From the NCBI GenBank assembly GCA_022773425.1, contig JALFBM010000016.1, forward strand, positions 1 to 59,597: a stretch of 59,597 nt of DNA, given 5' to 3'. Below the pieces are notes generated by a model. It saw only the letters and a list, made by a program, of their open reading frames with translations. It was not told where the DNA came from and searched no databases. Source of the DNA: Selenomonadaceae bacterium (GTDB taxonomy: Bacteria; Bacillota; Negativicutes; Selenomonadales; Selenomonadaceae). The position numbers were made by a program, and so were the translations under genes. This document shows positions 45,404 to 54,184 of this stretch, one piece after another (within the stretch, counting starts at the first letter, position 1; the number at the start of each line of letters is the position of its first letter).

Positions 45404-46588
45404 TCAGATTTCATGGGGCGATTCGCTCTGTCCCTTGACGAGGCGGAGCTTCGGCCGCCCGGATTCCTCGGATTCGGGGGCCTGCGGGATATCGCGTTTC
45501 CGGTGCTCGCCGTGGTCGGCGATGTTCGCGAGCATACCCATCGCCGCCATCGAGACGACGAGGGACGAGCCGCCGTAGCTGATAAACGGCAGCGGCACGC
45601 CAACGACGGGGAAGATGCCACCGACCATCATGAGATTGACGATGGCCTGCCCGACGATCAGGATCATGATGCCGACCGCGAGGACCTGCCCGAACGCGTC
45701 GCGCGCAATATTCGCGATACGCGCGCAAAACAGCGTCAAGAAGGCATAGAGCAGAAACACCATCAAGGCGAGGATGTAGCCGTGTTCCTGGCAGAAAATC
45801 GCAAACGCGAAATCCGTATGTGCCTCCGGCAGGTAGTCGTATTTGCTGACGCCAGCCCCGAGCCCCATCCCCCAAAGGCCGCCCGAGCCGATGGTCGAAA
45901 GCGACTGCACGACCTGATAGCCGACGCCCTGCGCGTCCGCCCACGGGTCAAACAAGATCTTGATCCGATCGAGGCGATACGGCTGCCAGATGACCATGGC
46001 GGTGGCGAGTACGACCGCCGCCACGCCAAGGAAACGGCGCTCACCCTTCTTGACGCCGGCAACAAAGTACATGAGGACCGGGACGCCAGCGATGATGCAG
46101 GCCGTGCCCATATCCGGCTCGACCTCCGTCAGCCCCGCCATCGCGGCAACGAAAAGGAACTGCCGATTCAGAAAGGACACCGGCTGATTGCGCCTGGCCC
46201 GCGAATCAATGTACGCCGCAGTCAGGATCAATGCCATGAGCTTCGCGAGCTCCGCCGGCTGCCCGATAAACAGCCAGCGCTTCGCACCGTTGACCGAGGT
46301 ACCGATGAACAGGACCAGCACGAGGCAGAGCAGCGTGCCGAAAAGCAGCCACGGCATCAGGGTCCGCCAGCGCGTGTAGTGGATCTTGCGACAGGCGATG
46401 AACGCCGCCGTGCCGATGACCAGCATCACGAGATGCTTCTGCAGAAACAGGTACGGATTGTCGTTTTCCGTCGCCGCCATGACAAAGCTCGAGCTGAACA
46501 CGTTGATCGTGCCGAGCACGAGCAGAATTACCATGATGACGATAACGGGTTCCGCGTCGTTATTCCACAGTGCTTTCCGTATGCGCAT
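45404..46588 (-). CDS. FtsW/RodA/SpoVE family peptidoglycan glycosyltransferase
   Basis: The 394-residue SEDS protein has about ten membrane helices and polymerises lipid II during division or elongation. Family landmarks include the NGAKRWLFIGQPAELAKL loop, PDMGTACI near the catalytic aspartate and PFISYGGSSLVVSMAAMG near the C-terminus. ATG 46588 is set by GGAGGAGG upstream, so it overlaps trmB by 29 bases. No partner penicillin-binding protein or other mur/fts genes are nearby. It is therefore unclear whether it is the main FtsW, RodA or a further paralogue. Confidence 0.9.
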   Translation of the reverse strand: MRIRKALWNNDAEPVIVIMVILLVLGTINVFSSSFVMAATENDNPYLFLQKHLVMLVIGTAAFIACRKIHYTRWRTLMPWLLFGTLLCLVLVLFIGTSVNGAKRWLFIGQPAELAKLMALILTAAYIDSRARRNQPVSFLNRQFLFVAAMAGLTEVEPDMGTACIIAGVPVLMYFVAGVKKGERRFLGVAAVVLATAMVIWQPYRLDRIKILFDPWADAQGVGYQVVQSLSTIGSGGLWGMGLGAGVSKYDYLPEAHTDFAFAIFCQEHGYILALMVFLLYAFLTLFCARIANIARDAFGQVLAVGIMILIVGQAIVNLMMVGGIFPVVGVPLPFISYGGSSLVVSMAAMGMLANIADHGEHRKRDIPQAPESEESGRPKLRLVKGQSESPHEI

Positions 46589-47252
46589 GGTCCTCGTCCT
46601 CCTCCGGGAAAAGTACCTCACAGCGATGAATCTTCTCGCCGAAGCCGCTGAATTTTCGCTCGTACTCGGTCTCGACGTTGTCCGGCCAGTTCTCCGCATG
46701 CAGGTCATACGAAACATGACGCACGGGAAGGTGTTCCGCCTCGAACTCTTGCAGCGAGAAATCGAACAGCGGCCCATTGTCCGTCTTAAAATGGAGCTCA
46801 CCCGGCTTCTTCAGCAGGCGGCGGTATTTCTCGAGGAAAAGCCGATGCGTCAAGCGGCGCTTCGCGTGGCGTTTCTTCGGCCACGGATCGCAGAAATTGA
46901 TGTAGAAGCGGTCGATTTCGCCCTCGGCAAAGATATCCTCGATATGCTGGATGTCAAAGACGAGCAGGCGGACATTCGTCAGCTCGAGCTCCGCGACCTT
47001 CTTCGCCGCAGAGTACAGAACATCCTGCTGCAGCTCGATGCCGATGAAATTGATTTCCGGGTGCCGCTCCGCCATCTGCGTGATAAAGTCGCCCTTGCCT
47101 GTCCCGAGTTCGACGTGCAGCGGCGCCTCGCGGCCGAACCACTCGTTCCAATGGCCTTTTCTCTCCTCGCCGATTTCCTGATCCCGGCTCACGACGAAGG
47201 CGTCGAAATCATGGATGGCCTCGTCGACCCACGGCTTTCTCCTTAAACGCAA
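46560..47252 (-). CDS. trmB: tRNA (guanine-N7-)-methyltransferase
   Basis: The 230-residue Rossmann methyltransferase forms m7G46 in tRNA variable loops. HVELGTGKGDFI binds SAM, FIGIELQQDV follows, NFCDPWPKKRHAKRRLT is the highly conserved catalytic block and FKTDNGPLF lies downstream. Length is normal. It overlaps the SEDS gene downstream and begins about 20 bases after the end of the sigma-54-type regulator gene upstream. Confidence 0.96.
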   Translation of the reverse strand: MRLRRKPWVDEAIHDFDAFVVSRDQEIGEERKGHWNEWFGREAPLHVELGTGKGDFITQMAERHPEINFIGIELQQDVLYSAAKKVAELELTNVRLLVFDIQHIEDIFAEGEIDRFYINFCDPWPKKRHAKRRLTHRLFLEKYRRLLKKPGELHFKTDNGPLFDFSLQEFEAEHLPVRHVSYDLHAENWPDNVETEYERKFSGFGEKIHRCEVLFPEEDEDHAHTESTVE

Positions 47253-47274
47253 AGCGAATTCTCCTTTTCTCGAC

Positions 47275-49206
47275 TCAGGACCGGCTCTTTTCCAGCCCGA
47301 ATTTCTTCATATAGCGGTACAGCGTCACGCGGCTGACTCCAAGCAGGTTCGCGAGACGGCTGACATTGCCGCCCGCCGCCTGCCATGCCTTGACGAAAAT
47401 GGCCCGGTCTTCCTTCCACTTGTTGTCCGGCTTGACATCGCCCATGAGGCTGATATCCGTCGGCTTGATGACCTTGCCCTTCGTGTTGAAGAACGCGTAT
47501 TCGAGCGCGCTCTGCAGCTGCTTGATGTTGCCTGGCCAATCGTAATCCATGAGCACCTTGACGGTCGCCGGATCGATCTTCTTCGGCTTCATCTGGTGCT
47601 GCTCTGCGAGCTCGGAAATGATGTGCTCGGCGAGTACCGGGATATCGTCGCGACGGCTGCGAATGGACGGCAGGCGGATCACGCTCTTGCTGACGATCTC
47701 GTAGAGAGACTGCGCAAACAGTCCGCGCTCCGTCAGGCGGCGCAGGTCGCTGTCGCATGCCGCGATGATCCGCACGTCGATCGGGCGCTCAACCTTCTCG
47801 CCGATGCGGCAGGCCTTGCCCGTCTCGAGGGCCTTCGCGAGCTTGTCGGCAATCGGGATCGGCATTTTCTCGATCTCATCGAGGAACAGCGTGCCGCCCG
47901 AGGCGAGCTCCAGGCGCCCCTGATGGCTGACCTCGCCATGCACGACACCAAAGATTTCCTGCTCGAGCAGTTCCGGCGTCGAATCGCCGCAGCGCAGCGT
48001 AATCAGCGGTCCCGCCGCACGCGGGCTCGCCTGATGGATGCCGTGCGCCATGCGCTGCTTGCCCGTACCAGCCTCGCCCTGCAGCAGGACGTGATGCTTG
48101 TTCTTCGCGACACGCGCCGCCTTGGCCTTGACCGTCTCGAAGGTCTGGCTGATGCCGACCATCGAGTTCAGGCTGTACTTGGCCGTGTAGCCCGCCGCGT
48201 GCGCGACGAGCGTGCGCAGATCCTCGATCGGCATCGAGACGACCGCGACCGACTTCACGGCCTGATCGCTGTCGCGCTCGAGCGGCACGACCGTCGTGAT
48301 ATCCTCGTAGGTCTTCGCCGCTGTGATCCACGTGACTTCTTTGTTGTAGGAGGGGATACCGCGGAATCCCTTGAAAATCGGCGTGTGCCGGTAGTTCAGG
48401 ATCAGGCTGCCGAGGTTCTCCTTCGGCGTCTCCTGTTTTTCCTTCTCCGATTTCTTCGTATGGATGGCGTGCAGGCGCTCATGCCCGAGCTTGTTCGCGT
48501 AGGCGACCTCACCGCCCGGCATCACATGGTAGACGGCGAACGGCGTCGCGTCGAGCAGCGCCTCCTCCGCGCGAATCCGCACGGACTCCTCCATATGGAT
48601 CTCGAGTGCATTCTTCAAGGTCAGCAGCAGGGAGATCACCGCGTCCTGCGGCATCGGCAGCTGCTCCATCGACACGAGCGTGATGATGTAGGTGAACTCG
48701 CCGTCCACCATGACCGGCGTCGAGCAGGCCTCGCCGAGCTGGCACTCGCGGACCCACATCTCCGGGCCGAACATCCAGAACGTCGACATATGATCGCGCG
48801 CGACGCTGATGCTCGACGTGCCGACCTCCTCGACGCCGACGCGCACGCCCTCGATCTCCCCCGGGGTCAGCTGATAGAACGGCAGCGAATAGCTTTTCAG
48901 CACCACGCAGTCCGCGCTGACGAGCAGCAGGGACAGGTTGTACTCCTGGAAAAACTCCTTGATCGTCCCGCTCATGCGGCCGAGGAAGTCGATGGCCGTC
49001 CGGTTCTTTGCCTGCATCTGCGCAAACGTATCGGCGGGCACGCGGTGTGAGATATCCATCTTCGCCTCGCCATCGATGCCGAGTTCCTTGCTGCGGCGCC
49101 AGGACTCCGCGACCCACGGGTGCACGTTCTTGTCCATCACGCCGTTTTTGGTAAACGCATCATAATAAGCCTCGAGTTTTTCCCTGCTCCGATGCTCACG
49201 AATCAT
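47275..49206 (-). CDS. DhaR-like AAA+ regulator with a degenerate GAFTGA loop
   Basis: The 643-residue protein has an N-terminal GAF-type sensor (about residues 60-210), a PAS-like region (about 215-320), a AAA+ domain and a C-terminal Fis-type helix (GNVSRLANLLGVSRVTLYRYM). Walker A is GEAGTGKQRMA and Walker B GTLFLDEIEKM. Where activators of sigma-54 have GAFTGA, this one reads FGVVHGEVSHQGRLELA, so the sigma-54-contact loop is missing. Length and order resemble E. coli DhaR, which also departs from the classical mode. It may be a sigma-70 activator or a repressor. Ligand and target are unknown. Confidence 0.87.
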   Translation of the reverse strand: MIREHRSREKLEAYYDAFTKNGVMDKNVHPWVAESWRRSKELGIDGEAKMDISHRVPADTFAQMQAKNRTAIDFLGRMSGTIKEFFQEYNLSLLLVSADCVVLKSYSLPFYQLTPGEIEGVRVGVEEVGTSSISVARDHMSTFWMFGPEMWVRECQLGEACSTPVMVDGEFTYIITLVSMEQLPMPQDAVISLLLTLKNALEIHMEESVRIRAEEALLDATPFAVYHVMPGGEVAYANKLGHERLHAIHTKKSEKEKQETPKENLGSLILNYRHTPIFKGFRGIPSYNKEVTWITAAKTYEDITTVVPLERDSDQAVKSVAVVSMPIEDLRTLVAHAAGYTAKYSLNSMVGISQTFETVKAKAARVAKNKHHVLLQGEAGTGKQRMAHGIHQASPRAAGPLITLRCGDSTPELLEQEIFGVVHGEVSHQGRLELASGGTLFLDEIEKMPIPIADKLAKALETGKACRIGEKVERPIDVRIIAACDSDLRRLTERGLFAQSLYEIVSKSVIRLPSIRSRRDDIPVLAEHIISELAEQHQMKPKKIDPATVKVLMDYDWPGNIKQLQSALEYAFFNTKGKVIKPTDISLMGDVKPDNKWKEDRAIFVKAWQAAGGNVSRLANLLGVSRVTLYRYMKKFGLEKSRS

Positions 49207-49308
49207 CTGTTATTCCTCCTATAAACTTTCCCGTTTGTTGGGAAAGATGCTGAACGCTTTCCAACGGATGCCGTTCCCCTGTCCGTATCCGATATATCAG
49301 CACCTTAT

Positions 49309-49337
49309 ATTGTAACAATTTCACAAAGGTTCCGCAA
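49309..49337 (-). promoter_or_regulatory. Promoter of the DhaR-like gene
   Basis: Minus-strand TTGCGG (49332-49337), 17 bases, then TACAAT (49309-49314). The imperfect palindrome TTGTGAAATTGTTACAA spans the -10 region and could be an operator. Confidence 0.6.
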
Positions 49338-49361
49338 CGATTCTAACGCAACTTGTAAAAG

Positions 49362-49405
49362 AAAAAAAGGATAGCTGTCCAGAAATGACAAAAAAGCTAT
49401 CCTTT
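49362..49405 (-). terminator. Terminator of the PHP phosphatase gene
   Basis: AAAGGATAGCT pairs with AGCTATCCTTT (49395-49405), and T residues follow on the minus strand, just after the PHP stop codon. Confidence 0.8.
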
Positions 49406-49427
49406 GCTGTCCGTTTTTTGTGAAAAG

Positions 49428-50279
49428 TCAGCTCAACGGAACAAGTGTGCGTTTCCGCTGGTCGAACCGCACGACTTGCGCGTAGCCAAAACCGTGCACA
49501 TACGACACCGCCTCGTCATGATACGCCCCGCAGTCCTCTGGGTGATGCGCGTCCGAGGTCAGGATGATCGGCAGTTCCGCGCGCGCCGCGCGCTTCATGA
49601 AATCCGGATACGGCGAGATTTCCTGAATCGGGTAGCGGTAGTACGTGCCCGTGTTGACGTCGACGACCATATGCGCTTTCTTCAGCGCGCGCACGGCACG
49701 CTCGAGGTATGGCGCAACGTCGAAATCCGGGAAATAGCGGAACAGCCGGATGTTGAACGGGTGGCCGAGCACATCGTATTCCCCCGCGTCCGCAAGCTTC
49801 TCGATTTCCTCCGTGTACCACTCGTAGATGTCCTCGAGCGGAATGTTATCCCACTCCGCCTTGATTTCCGCAGAATCATAGGCCCACCCGTGGATAAAAT
49901 GCACCGACCCAATGATGTAGTCAAACGGATAGTCCTTCAGGATATCGTGCACCTTGTCCTGCTGCTGAAAATTGCAGACCTCGATACCCGTCTTGACGTT
50001 CGGATGGCGTTTTCTCAGCTTTTCCATAAAGCGGAAATAATCATCAAGCGTGTATTTGAATTTGTTCGACTGCAGCCATTTCTGCTGGAAGCGTCCGACG
50101 AAGCTGTCGTCGAGGATCAGGTCGTGATCGTAGAGATCCCGAAACTCCGGGAACGTGTGACTGTGCTCGCTGATCCCAATCTCATCGAGATGGCGTTTCG
50201 CCGCCGTATCAAAGAAGCCCTCGGCCCAAGCCTCATCGTAGGAGCCCTTCTCAAAATGCATGTGATAGTCAATGCGCAT
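49428..50279 (-). CDS. PHP-domain phosphatase (histidinol-phosphatase family)
   Basis: The 283-residue protein starts MRIDYHMHFEKGS, with the two metal-binding histidines. GISEHSHTF, GIEVCNF, GSVHFIHGW, LGHPFN and the final TSDAHHPED complete the set of PHP metal ligands. This resembles HisK/HisJ-type histidinol-phosphatases. No other his genes lie nearby, so another phosphomonoester is possible. It starts 37 bases after the Cof-type HAD gene and shares its transcript. Confidence 0.87.
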   Translation of the reverse strand: MRIDYHMHFEKGSYDEAWAEGFFDTAAKRHLDEIGISEHSHTFPEFRDLYDHDLILDDSFVGRFQQKWLQSNKFKYTLDDYFRFMEKLRKRHPNVKTGIEVCNFQQQDKVHDILKDYPFDYIIGSVHFIHGWAYDSAEIKAEWDNIPLEDIYEWYTEEIEKLADAGEYDVLGHPFNIRLFRYFPDFDVAPYLERAVRALKKAHMVVDVNTGTYYRYPIQEISPYPDFMKRAARAELPIILTSDAHHPEDCGAYHDEAVSYVHGFGYAQVVRFDQRKRTLVPLS

Positions 50280-50316
50280 ACTGCCTGCCTCTTTCCTTCC
50301 TGCGTGGCATCCTGCC

Positions 50317-51132
50317 TCAGCAGAGCCCCGCGTCGATCAGGCGCTGGATGCCCTTCAGCACGCCCTGTTCGTTGTTCGATGCCGTCTGGTATCTCGCCAG
50401 CTTTTGAATCTCCGGGTGCGCGTTCGCCATCGCGAAGCTGTAGGTCACAGCGCCAAGCATTTCCGTATCGTTCAGATAGTCGCCAAACGCCGCGCACTCG
50501 TCCGGGCTCACGCCGTATTGCTTCTGGAATGCCTGGATAGCCGCGCCCTTGTTCGCAGTCGGGCTCATGATGTCGACCCAGTAATCGCTCGAGAGCACGA
50601 CGTGCAGAGGCACGTCCGCGTATTTCTTGACCAGCGGGTAGACAGTCTCTGCGGAATGGCCCGTGCTGTCGTAGAGGGAGATCTTGACCGGCTGATCGTC
50701 GATCGGCTCGAAACGGCCGGTATCCAGATACGTCGCGTGCGTATAGTATTTGTGGAGTTCCGCGCGGTTTGCCGCGTCATCCTGGGCGGACAGCGCATAG
50801 GCGTCCTTCTTGCCGCAGAACACGCAGAACGTCTCCGGGCGTTTCGCATAGACTTCGTTCAGGATGGTCCGCGCGATTTCCTCGCCGATGCAGTCGGAAT
50901 AAATCTCCTTGCCCCGACGAATGACGTTTGTACCGTTCTCCGCAAAGAAGATAAAGGCATCCCGGTACGCAGGAAACGTGTCGAGCAGCGAGAAGTACTG
51001 CCGGCCGCTTGCCGGACAGAACGTCACGCCGCGCCGGCCAAGCTCTTCCATCATCGCGTCAAAGCCCTCCGGCAGGCGGTTCTCGTCGTCGAGCAGCGTC
51101 CCATCCATATCGCAGAAAATATATCGAATCAT
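50317..51132 (-). CDS. Cof-type HAD-IIB phosphatase
   Basis: The 271-residue protein has the HAD nucleophile motif FCDMDGTLLDDEN, a serine in ASGRQY and, late in the protein, the acidic motif IV in AFGDYLNDTEML. The large type II cap and the sequence GAAIQAFQKQYGV are typical of Cof/YbjI-like sugar-phosphate phosphatases. ATG 51132 is set by GGAAGGAG upstream; the 21 extra codons above it are not conserved. It heads the two-gene operon with the PHP gene. Confidence 0.9.
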   Translation of the reverse strand: MIRYIFCDMDGTLLDDENRLPEGFDAMMEELGRRGVTFCPASGRQYFSLLDTFPAYRDAFIFFAENGTNVIRRGKEIYSDCIGEEIARTILNEVYAKRPETFCVFCGKKDAYALSAQDDAANRAELHKYYTHATYLDTGRFEPIDDQPVKISLYDSTGHSAETVYPLVKKYADVPLHVVLSSDYWVDIMSPTANKGAAIQAFQKQYGVSPDECAAFGDYLNDTEMLGAVTYSFAMANAHPEIQKLARYQTASNNEQGVLKGIQRLIDAGLC

Positions 51133-51186
51133 CGCTTCGCTCCTTCCTATTGCTTTCCCCATCGATTTCCCAAAATTCCGCCTATC

Positions 51187-51215
51187 ATTATACAAAAATC
51201 CCCCGTTTCACGCAA
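51187..51215 (-). promoter_or_regulatory. Promoter of the Cof-type phosphatase gene
   Basis: Minus-strand TTGCGT (51210-51215), 17 bases, then perfect TATAAT (51187-51192). The -35 lies in the loop of the preceding terminator. Confidence 0.6.
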
Positions 51216-51226
51216 TCGGGGGATTT
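51196..51226 (-). terminator. Terminator of the NirJ-like operon
   Basis: AAATCCCCCG (51196-51205) pairs perfectly with CGGGGGATTT (51217-51226), with a short T run after the stem on the minus strand. It lies 12 bases after the stop of the second radical SAM gene. Confidence 0.8.
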
Positions 51227-51237
51227 CCCTTTTTCGC

Positions 51238-52236
51238 TCATTCGCCGCGCCGGCCGTGATAGAGGCACCACGGTTCCTCAGCCATGTAGTCGCCGCCGTG
51301 ATAGTACGCGGCGCGCGCGCGGCAGCCACCGCAGACACGCTTGTAGCCGCAGGTCCCGCAGCCACCGCTGTAGTCGAGCGTCCGGAGCTTCTGCAGGACC
51401 GGGTTCTTCGCCCAGATTTCATCGAACGGCGTCTCGCGCACGTCACCGAGCTCCATATTGAGATACGCGCAGGGCTGCACCTTGCCACGCGGACTCACGA
51501 TGCAGTAGGACAGGCCCGCCAGGCAGCCGCGGTGGAACCGGCTTTTCTGACCGAGTTCCGCGGCGATGCGCAGGAACTGCGGCGCGCAGGTCGGCTTCAA
51601 CTCGATATCGACCTGCTCCTGCTTCTTCATGATGCGCGTCAGCACCGACTCATACTGCTCCGCGCGCAGGGATTCCTCCTCGATGGTCTTCGCGCGCCCC
51701 GTCGGCACGAGAAAGAAGAAATGATGCGCCTTCGCGCCGAGCTCGATGGCAAAGTCCGTGATGGCCTCGATCTCGTTTTGGTTCCAGTCCATAACCGTCG
51801 TATGGATCTGGAACGGGATGCCGGCCTCGCGGCAGAGCTTCATACCGCGCACAGCGCCGTCCCAGGCGCCGGGGAATGCGCGGAATTTGTCGTGTTTTTC
51901 GCGGTCCATCGAGTCGAGCGAGATGCCAAAGCCCCGGCAGCCCGCCGCCTTGAGCCTCGATGCGAGCTCCGGCGTCAGCAGCGTGCCGTTCGAGCCGAAC
52001 ACCGGGAACATGCCGAGATCCGAAGCCGTCTGCACGAGCTCGACGATATCGGGCCGCATAAGCGGCTCGCCGCCCGAAAAAATCATAATCTTGAAGCCAG
52101 CCTTTGCGATCTCGCCGAGCATCTTCTTCGCCTCAGCCGTCGAGAGTTCCTCGCTCGCCCGGCAGCCCGCGTCGCGGTAACAATGCGCGCAATACATGTT
52201 GCAGGCATTCGTCGTATTCCACGAAATGATCTTCAT
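51238..52236 (-). CDS. Radical SAM/SPASM protein, NirJ2-like
   Basis: The 332-residue protein has the radical SAM cluster motif CNMYCAHC at its N-terminus, with FSGGEPLMRPDI for SAM binding. A SPASM-type C-terminus follows (CIVSPRGKVQPC, CGTCGYKRVCGGC and a final WCLY). The closest family I recognise is NirJ2, the partner of NirJ1, related to heme d1 and AhbC/AhbD heme enzymes that remove or oxidise porphyrin side chains. Its start overlaps the NirJ1-like gene by four bases (ATGA). No other heme genes lie nearby, so the substrate is inference; a peptide-modifying role is the alternative, but no precursor peptide is seen. Confidence 0.82.
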   Translation of the reverse strand: MKIISWNTTNACNMYCAHCYRDAGCRASEELSTAEAKKMLGEIAKAGFKIMIFSGGEPLMRPDIVELVQTASDLGMFPVFGSNGTLLTPELASRLKAAGCRGFGISLDSMDREKHDKFRAFPGAWDGAVRGMKLCREAGIPFQIHTTVMDWNQNEIEAITDFAIELGAKAHHFFFLVPTGRAKTIEEESLRAEQYESVLTRIMKKQEQVDIELKPTCAPQFLRIAAELGQKSRFHRGCLAGLSYCIVSPRGKVQPCAYLNMELGDVRETPFDEIWAKNPVLQKLRTLDYSGGCGTCGYKRVCGGCRARAAYYHGGDYMAEEPWCLYHGRRGE

Positions 52237-53429
52237 TTTGCCGCCCCCTCTGCGTTTCGTCCGATTTCCTCATCGGTCAGGTAACAGGACGGATCGGATT
52301 CCCAGAAGTCTCCGGTCACGGCCTCCGCGCGCGTGCGGAAGTTGCCATTGCACTGCGCGAGCCATTTGCATGTTGCGCAACGTCCCTTGAGGAGCGGCTT
52401 GCGGTCCTTGAGCCCCGCCATAATCGGGTTCGACGTATCCTGCCAGATATCGCCGAACTTCCGGTCGCGCACGTTGCCAAACGTATGGTGCTGCGTGAAC
52501 TGGTCGGGGTGCACATAGCCCATCGGATCGACCTCGCCGAACGCAATGCCCGAGCGGTTGCCGCCGTTCATCGAGATGTAGGTTTTGATCTGATCGGCCG
52601 TCTTTTCATCGCCGTCCGCGAGCGCCTTCAGGTACATATAGATGCCGTCGCAGTGGTTGTCGACGGTCAGGATCTCCTTTTTCAGCCCGCGCTCCTCAAA
52701 ATCGCGCGTGCGCCGGATGATCGTATCCATCGCGCGGCGCGACTCCTCCGGCGTCACGTCCTGATCGACCATGTGCTCACCACGCCCGCTGTAGACGAGA
52801 TGGTAGAAGCAAACGCGGTTGATGTTCTCCGCCTCGATGAAATCGAAGATCCGGTCGAGCTCCTGAATGTTGTGGTGGTTGATCGTGAAGCGCAGGCCGA
52901 CGCGCTGGCCGACGGCTACGCAGTTCTCAATGCCCCGCATGGCCTTCTCATAGGCGCCCTCGACGCCGCGGAACTTGTCGTTGACATCGCGCAGGCCGTC
53001 GAGCGAGATGCCGACGTAGCCGACGCCGATATCCTTGATGCGCTGCGCAGCCTCGCGCGTAATCAGCGTGCCGTTCGTCGATAGCGTCGGGCGCACGCCC
53101 TTTTCCGCCGCGTAGGCCGCAAGTTCGAAGAAGTCCGGCCGGATCATCGGCTCGCCGCCCGAAAACAGCAGGACCGGTACGTGGAAGTCCGCGAGGTCGT
53201 CGATGAACCGTTTCGCCTCATCCGTCGTCAGCTCATCCTGGTAGCGCCGCGCGTCGCTCCCCATATAGCAGTGCATGCACCGCAGGTTGCAGGTCTTCGT
53301 CGAATTCCAGACCACCACCGGGCCGACGCCCTCTGCCGCGCCGTTCCGCACGGTATGCGCGCTTTTCGTATAACGCAGCTTGTCCCCAAAGTACTCCCTA
53401 GCAAAAAGCAGTTTCGTTACGCTGATCAT
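52233..53429 (-). CDS. Radical SAM/SPASM protein, NirJ1-like
   Basis: This 398-residue protein begins MISVTKLLFAREYFGDKLRY and has the radical SAM motif CNLRCMHC and FSGGEPMIRPDF. The C-terminal SPASM region has CATCKWLAQCNGN and a further cysteine in DPSCYL for auxiliary iron-sulfur clusters. The N-terminal block and the PVVVWNSTKTCNLRC context are typical of NirJ1/NirJ enzymes acting on tetrapyrroles. ATG 53429 is set by TAGGAG; the frame above it reaches into the TetR gene and is not conserved. It is the middle gene of the TetR-NirJ1-NirJ2 operon. Confidence 0.84.
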   Translation of the reverse strand: MISVTKLLFAREYFGDKLRYTKSAHTVRNGAAEGVGPVVVWNSTKTCNLRCMHCYMGSDARRYQDELTTDEAKRFIDDLADFHVPVLLFSGGEPMIRPDFFELAAYAAEKGVRPTLSTNGTLITREAAQRIKDIGVGYVGISLDGLRDVNDKFRGVEGAYEKAMRGIENCVAVGQRVGLRFTINHHNIQELDRIFDFIEAENINRVCFYHLVYSGRGEHMVDQDVTPEESRRAMDTIIRRTRDFEERGLKKEILTVDNHCDGIYMYLKALADGDEKTADQIKTYISMNGGNRSGIAFGEVDPMGYVHPDQFTQHHTFGNVRDRKFGDIWQDTSNPIMAGLKDRKPLLKGRCATCKWLAQCNGNFRTRAEAVTGDFWESDPSCYLTDEEIGRNAEGAAK

Positions 53430-53473
53430 TTTTTCTCCTACATACACAATACACAGATTTTTTCGTTCCGCGT

Positions 53474-54073
53474 TTACGCCTCGCGGATGCCGTCGACGAC
53501 GAGCATCGTCTTCAGCCGGATATTCTCCTGAAAAGGAATGCGCAGCTGGCTGAATGCCGCTGCCTGGAAGATGGAGTGAAAGAGCTCCGCGATGAGGTCC
53601 GCGGGAATGTCCTGCCGGATCTCGCCGCGCGCCTGCCCATCCTGGATAATCCTGCTGTAAAGCGGCTTGAAGCCCGGCGCATGCAGGTCCCCCATCGCCC
53701 CGTCCGGCGCACCCGCGTGCTCCGATGCCGCGATGAACAGCGGAAGGACGTAGCGGTTCTCGTCGAGATACGCACCCATGCACGCATTGCCAGCCTGCAG
53801 CAGATCGAGAGAGGATTTGCCCTCGGCGCGCATGCTGTCAAACGTATGCTCCATATCCTGCACGAGGTTCGAAAGCAGCGCGAGCAGGACGCCGTCCTTC
53901 GTCTTGAAATAATTGTAGAACGTGCCGGTGCCGAGCTTCGCCGTGCGCATGATGTCCACGATGGCCGTTTCCTTGAAACCCTTTCTCTTGAACTCGGCGG
54001 CTGCCGCGTCGAGGATGGCCTGCCGCGAACGGATTTTGTTGCGCTCCCGTCGACCCATTTTTTTATCTTCCAT
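53474..54073 (-). CDS. TetR-family transcriptional regulator
   Basis: The 199-residue protein has a TetR N-terminal helix-turn-helix (SRQAILDAAAAEFKRKGF, then AIVDIMRTAKLGTGTFYNYF) and an all-helical ligand domain. It is the first gene of the operon with the two NirJ-like proteins (44-base gap) and is probably its regulator. A palindrome AAAGCG-GA-CGCTTT lies between the -35 and -10 of its promoter, suggesting self-repression. The ligand is unknown; a porphyrin is a natural guess from context. Confidence 0.9.
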   Translation of the reverse strand: MEDKKMGRRERNKIRSRQAILDAAAAEFKRKGFKETAIVDIMRTAKLGTGTFYNYFKTKDGVLLALLSNLVQDMEHTFDSMRAEGKSSLDLLQAGNACMGAYLDENRYVLPLFIAASEHAGAPDGAMGDLHAPGFKPLYSRIIQDGQARGEIRQDIPADLIAELFHSIFQAAAFSQLRIPFQENIRLKTMLVVDGIREA

Positions 54074-54114
54074 AGGTTCACCTTCCGATTGTTTCCCGCA
54101 TCTTTCTTATCCTA

Positions 54115-54143
54115 ATTATAACGGAAAGCGGACGCTTTGAAAA
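54115..54143 (-). promoter_or_regulatory. Promoter of the TetR-NirJ operon
   Basis: Minus-strand TTTTCA (54138-54143), 17 bases, then perfect TATAAT (54115-54120), about 40 bases upstream of the TetR start. Confidence 0.6.
54125..54138. promoter_or_regulatory. Candidate TetR operator
   Basis: AAAGCG-GA-CGCTTT is a 6-base perfect inverted repeat with a 2-base centre. It lies in the -35/-10 spacer of the TetR gene, the classical site for autorepression. Confidence 0.6.
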
Positions 54144-54184
54144 GAAATTTATGAATCTTATTCAGATTTTTTTGCAGCGGGTAT

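Noticed and set aside
47215-49050. A 611-codon plus-strand frame
   Set aside because: It is antisense to the DhaR-like regulator and has shadow composition.
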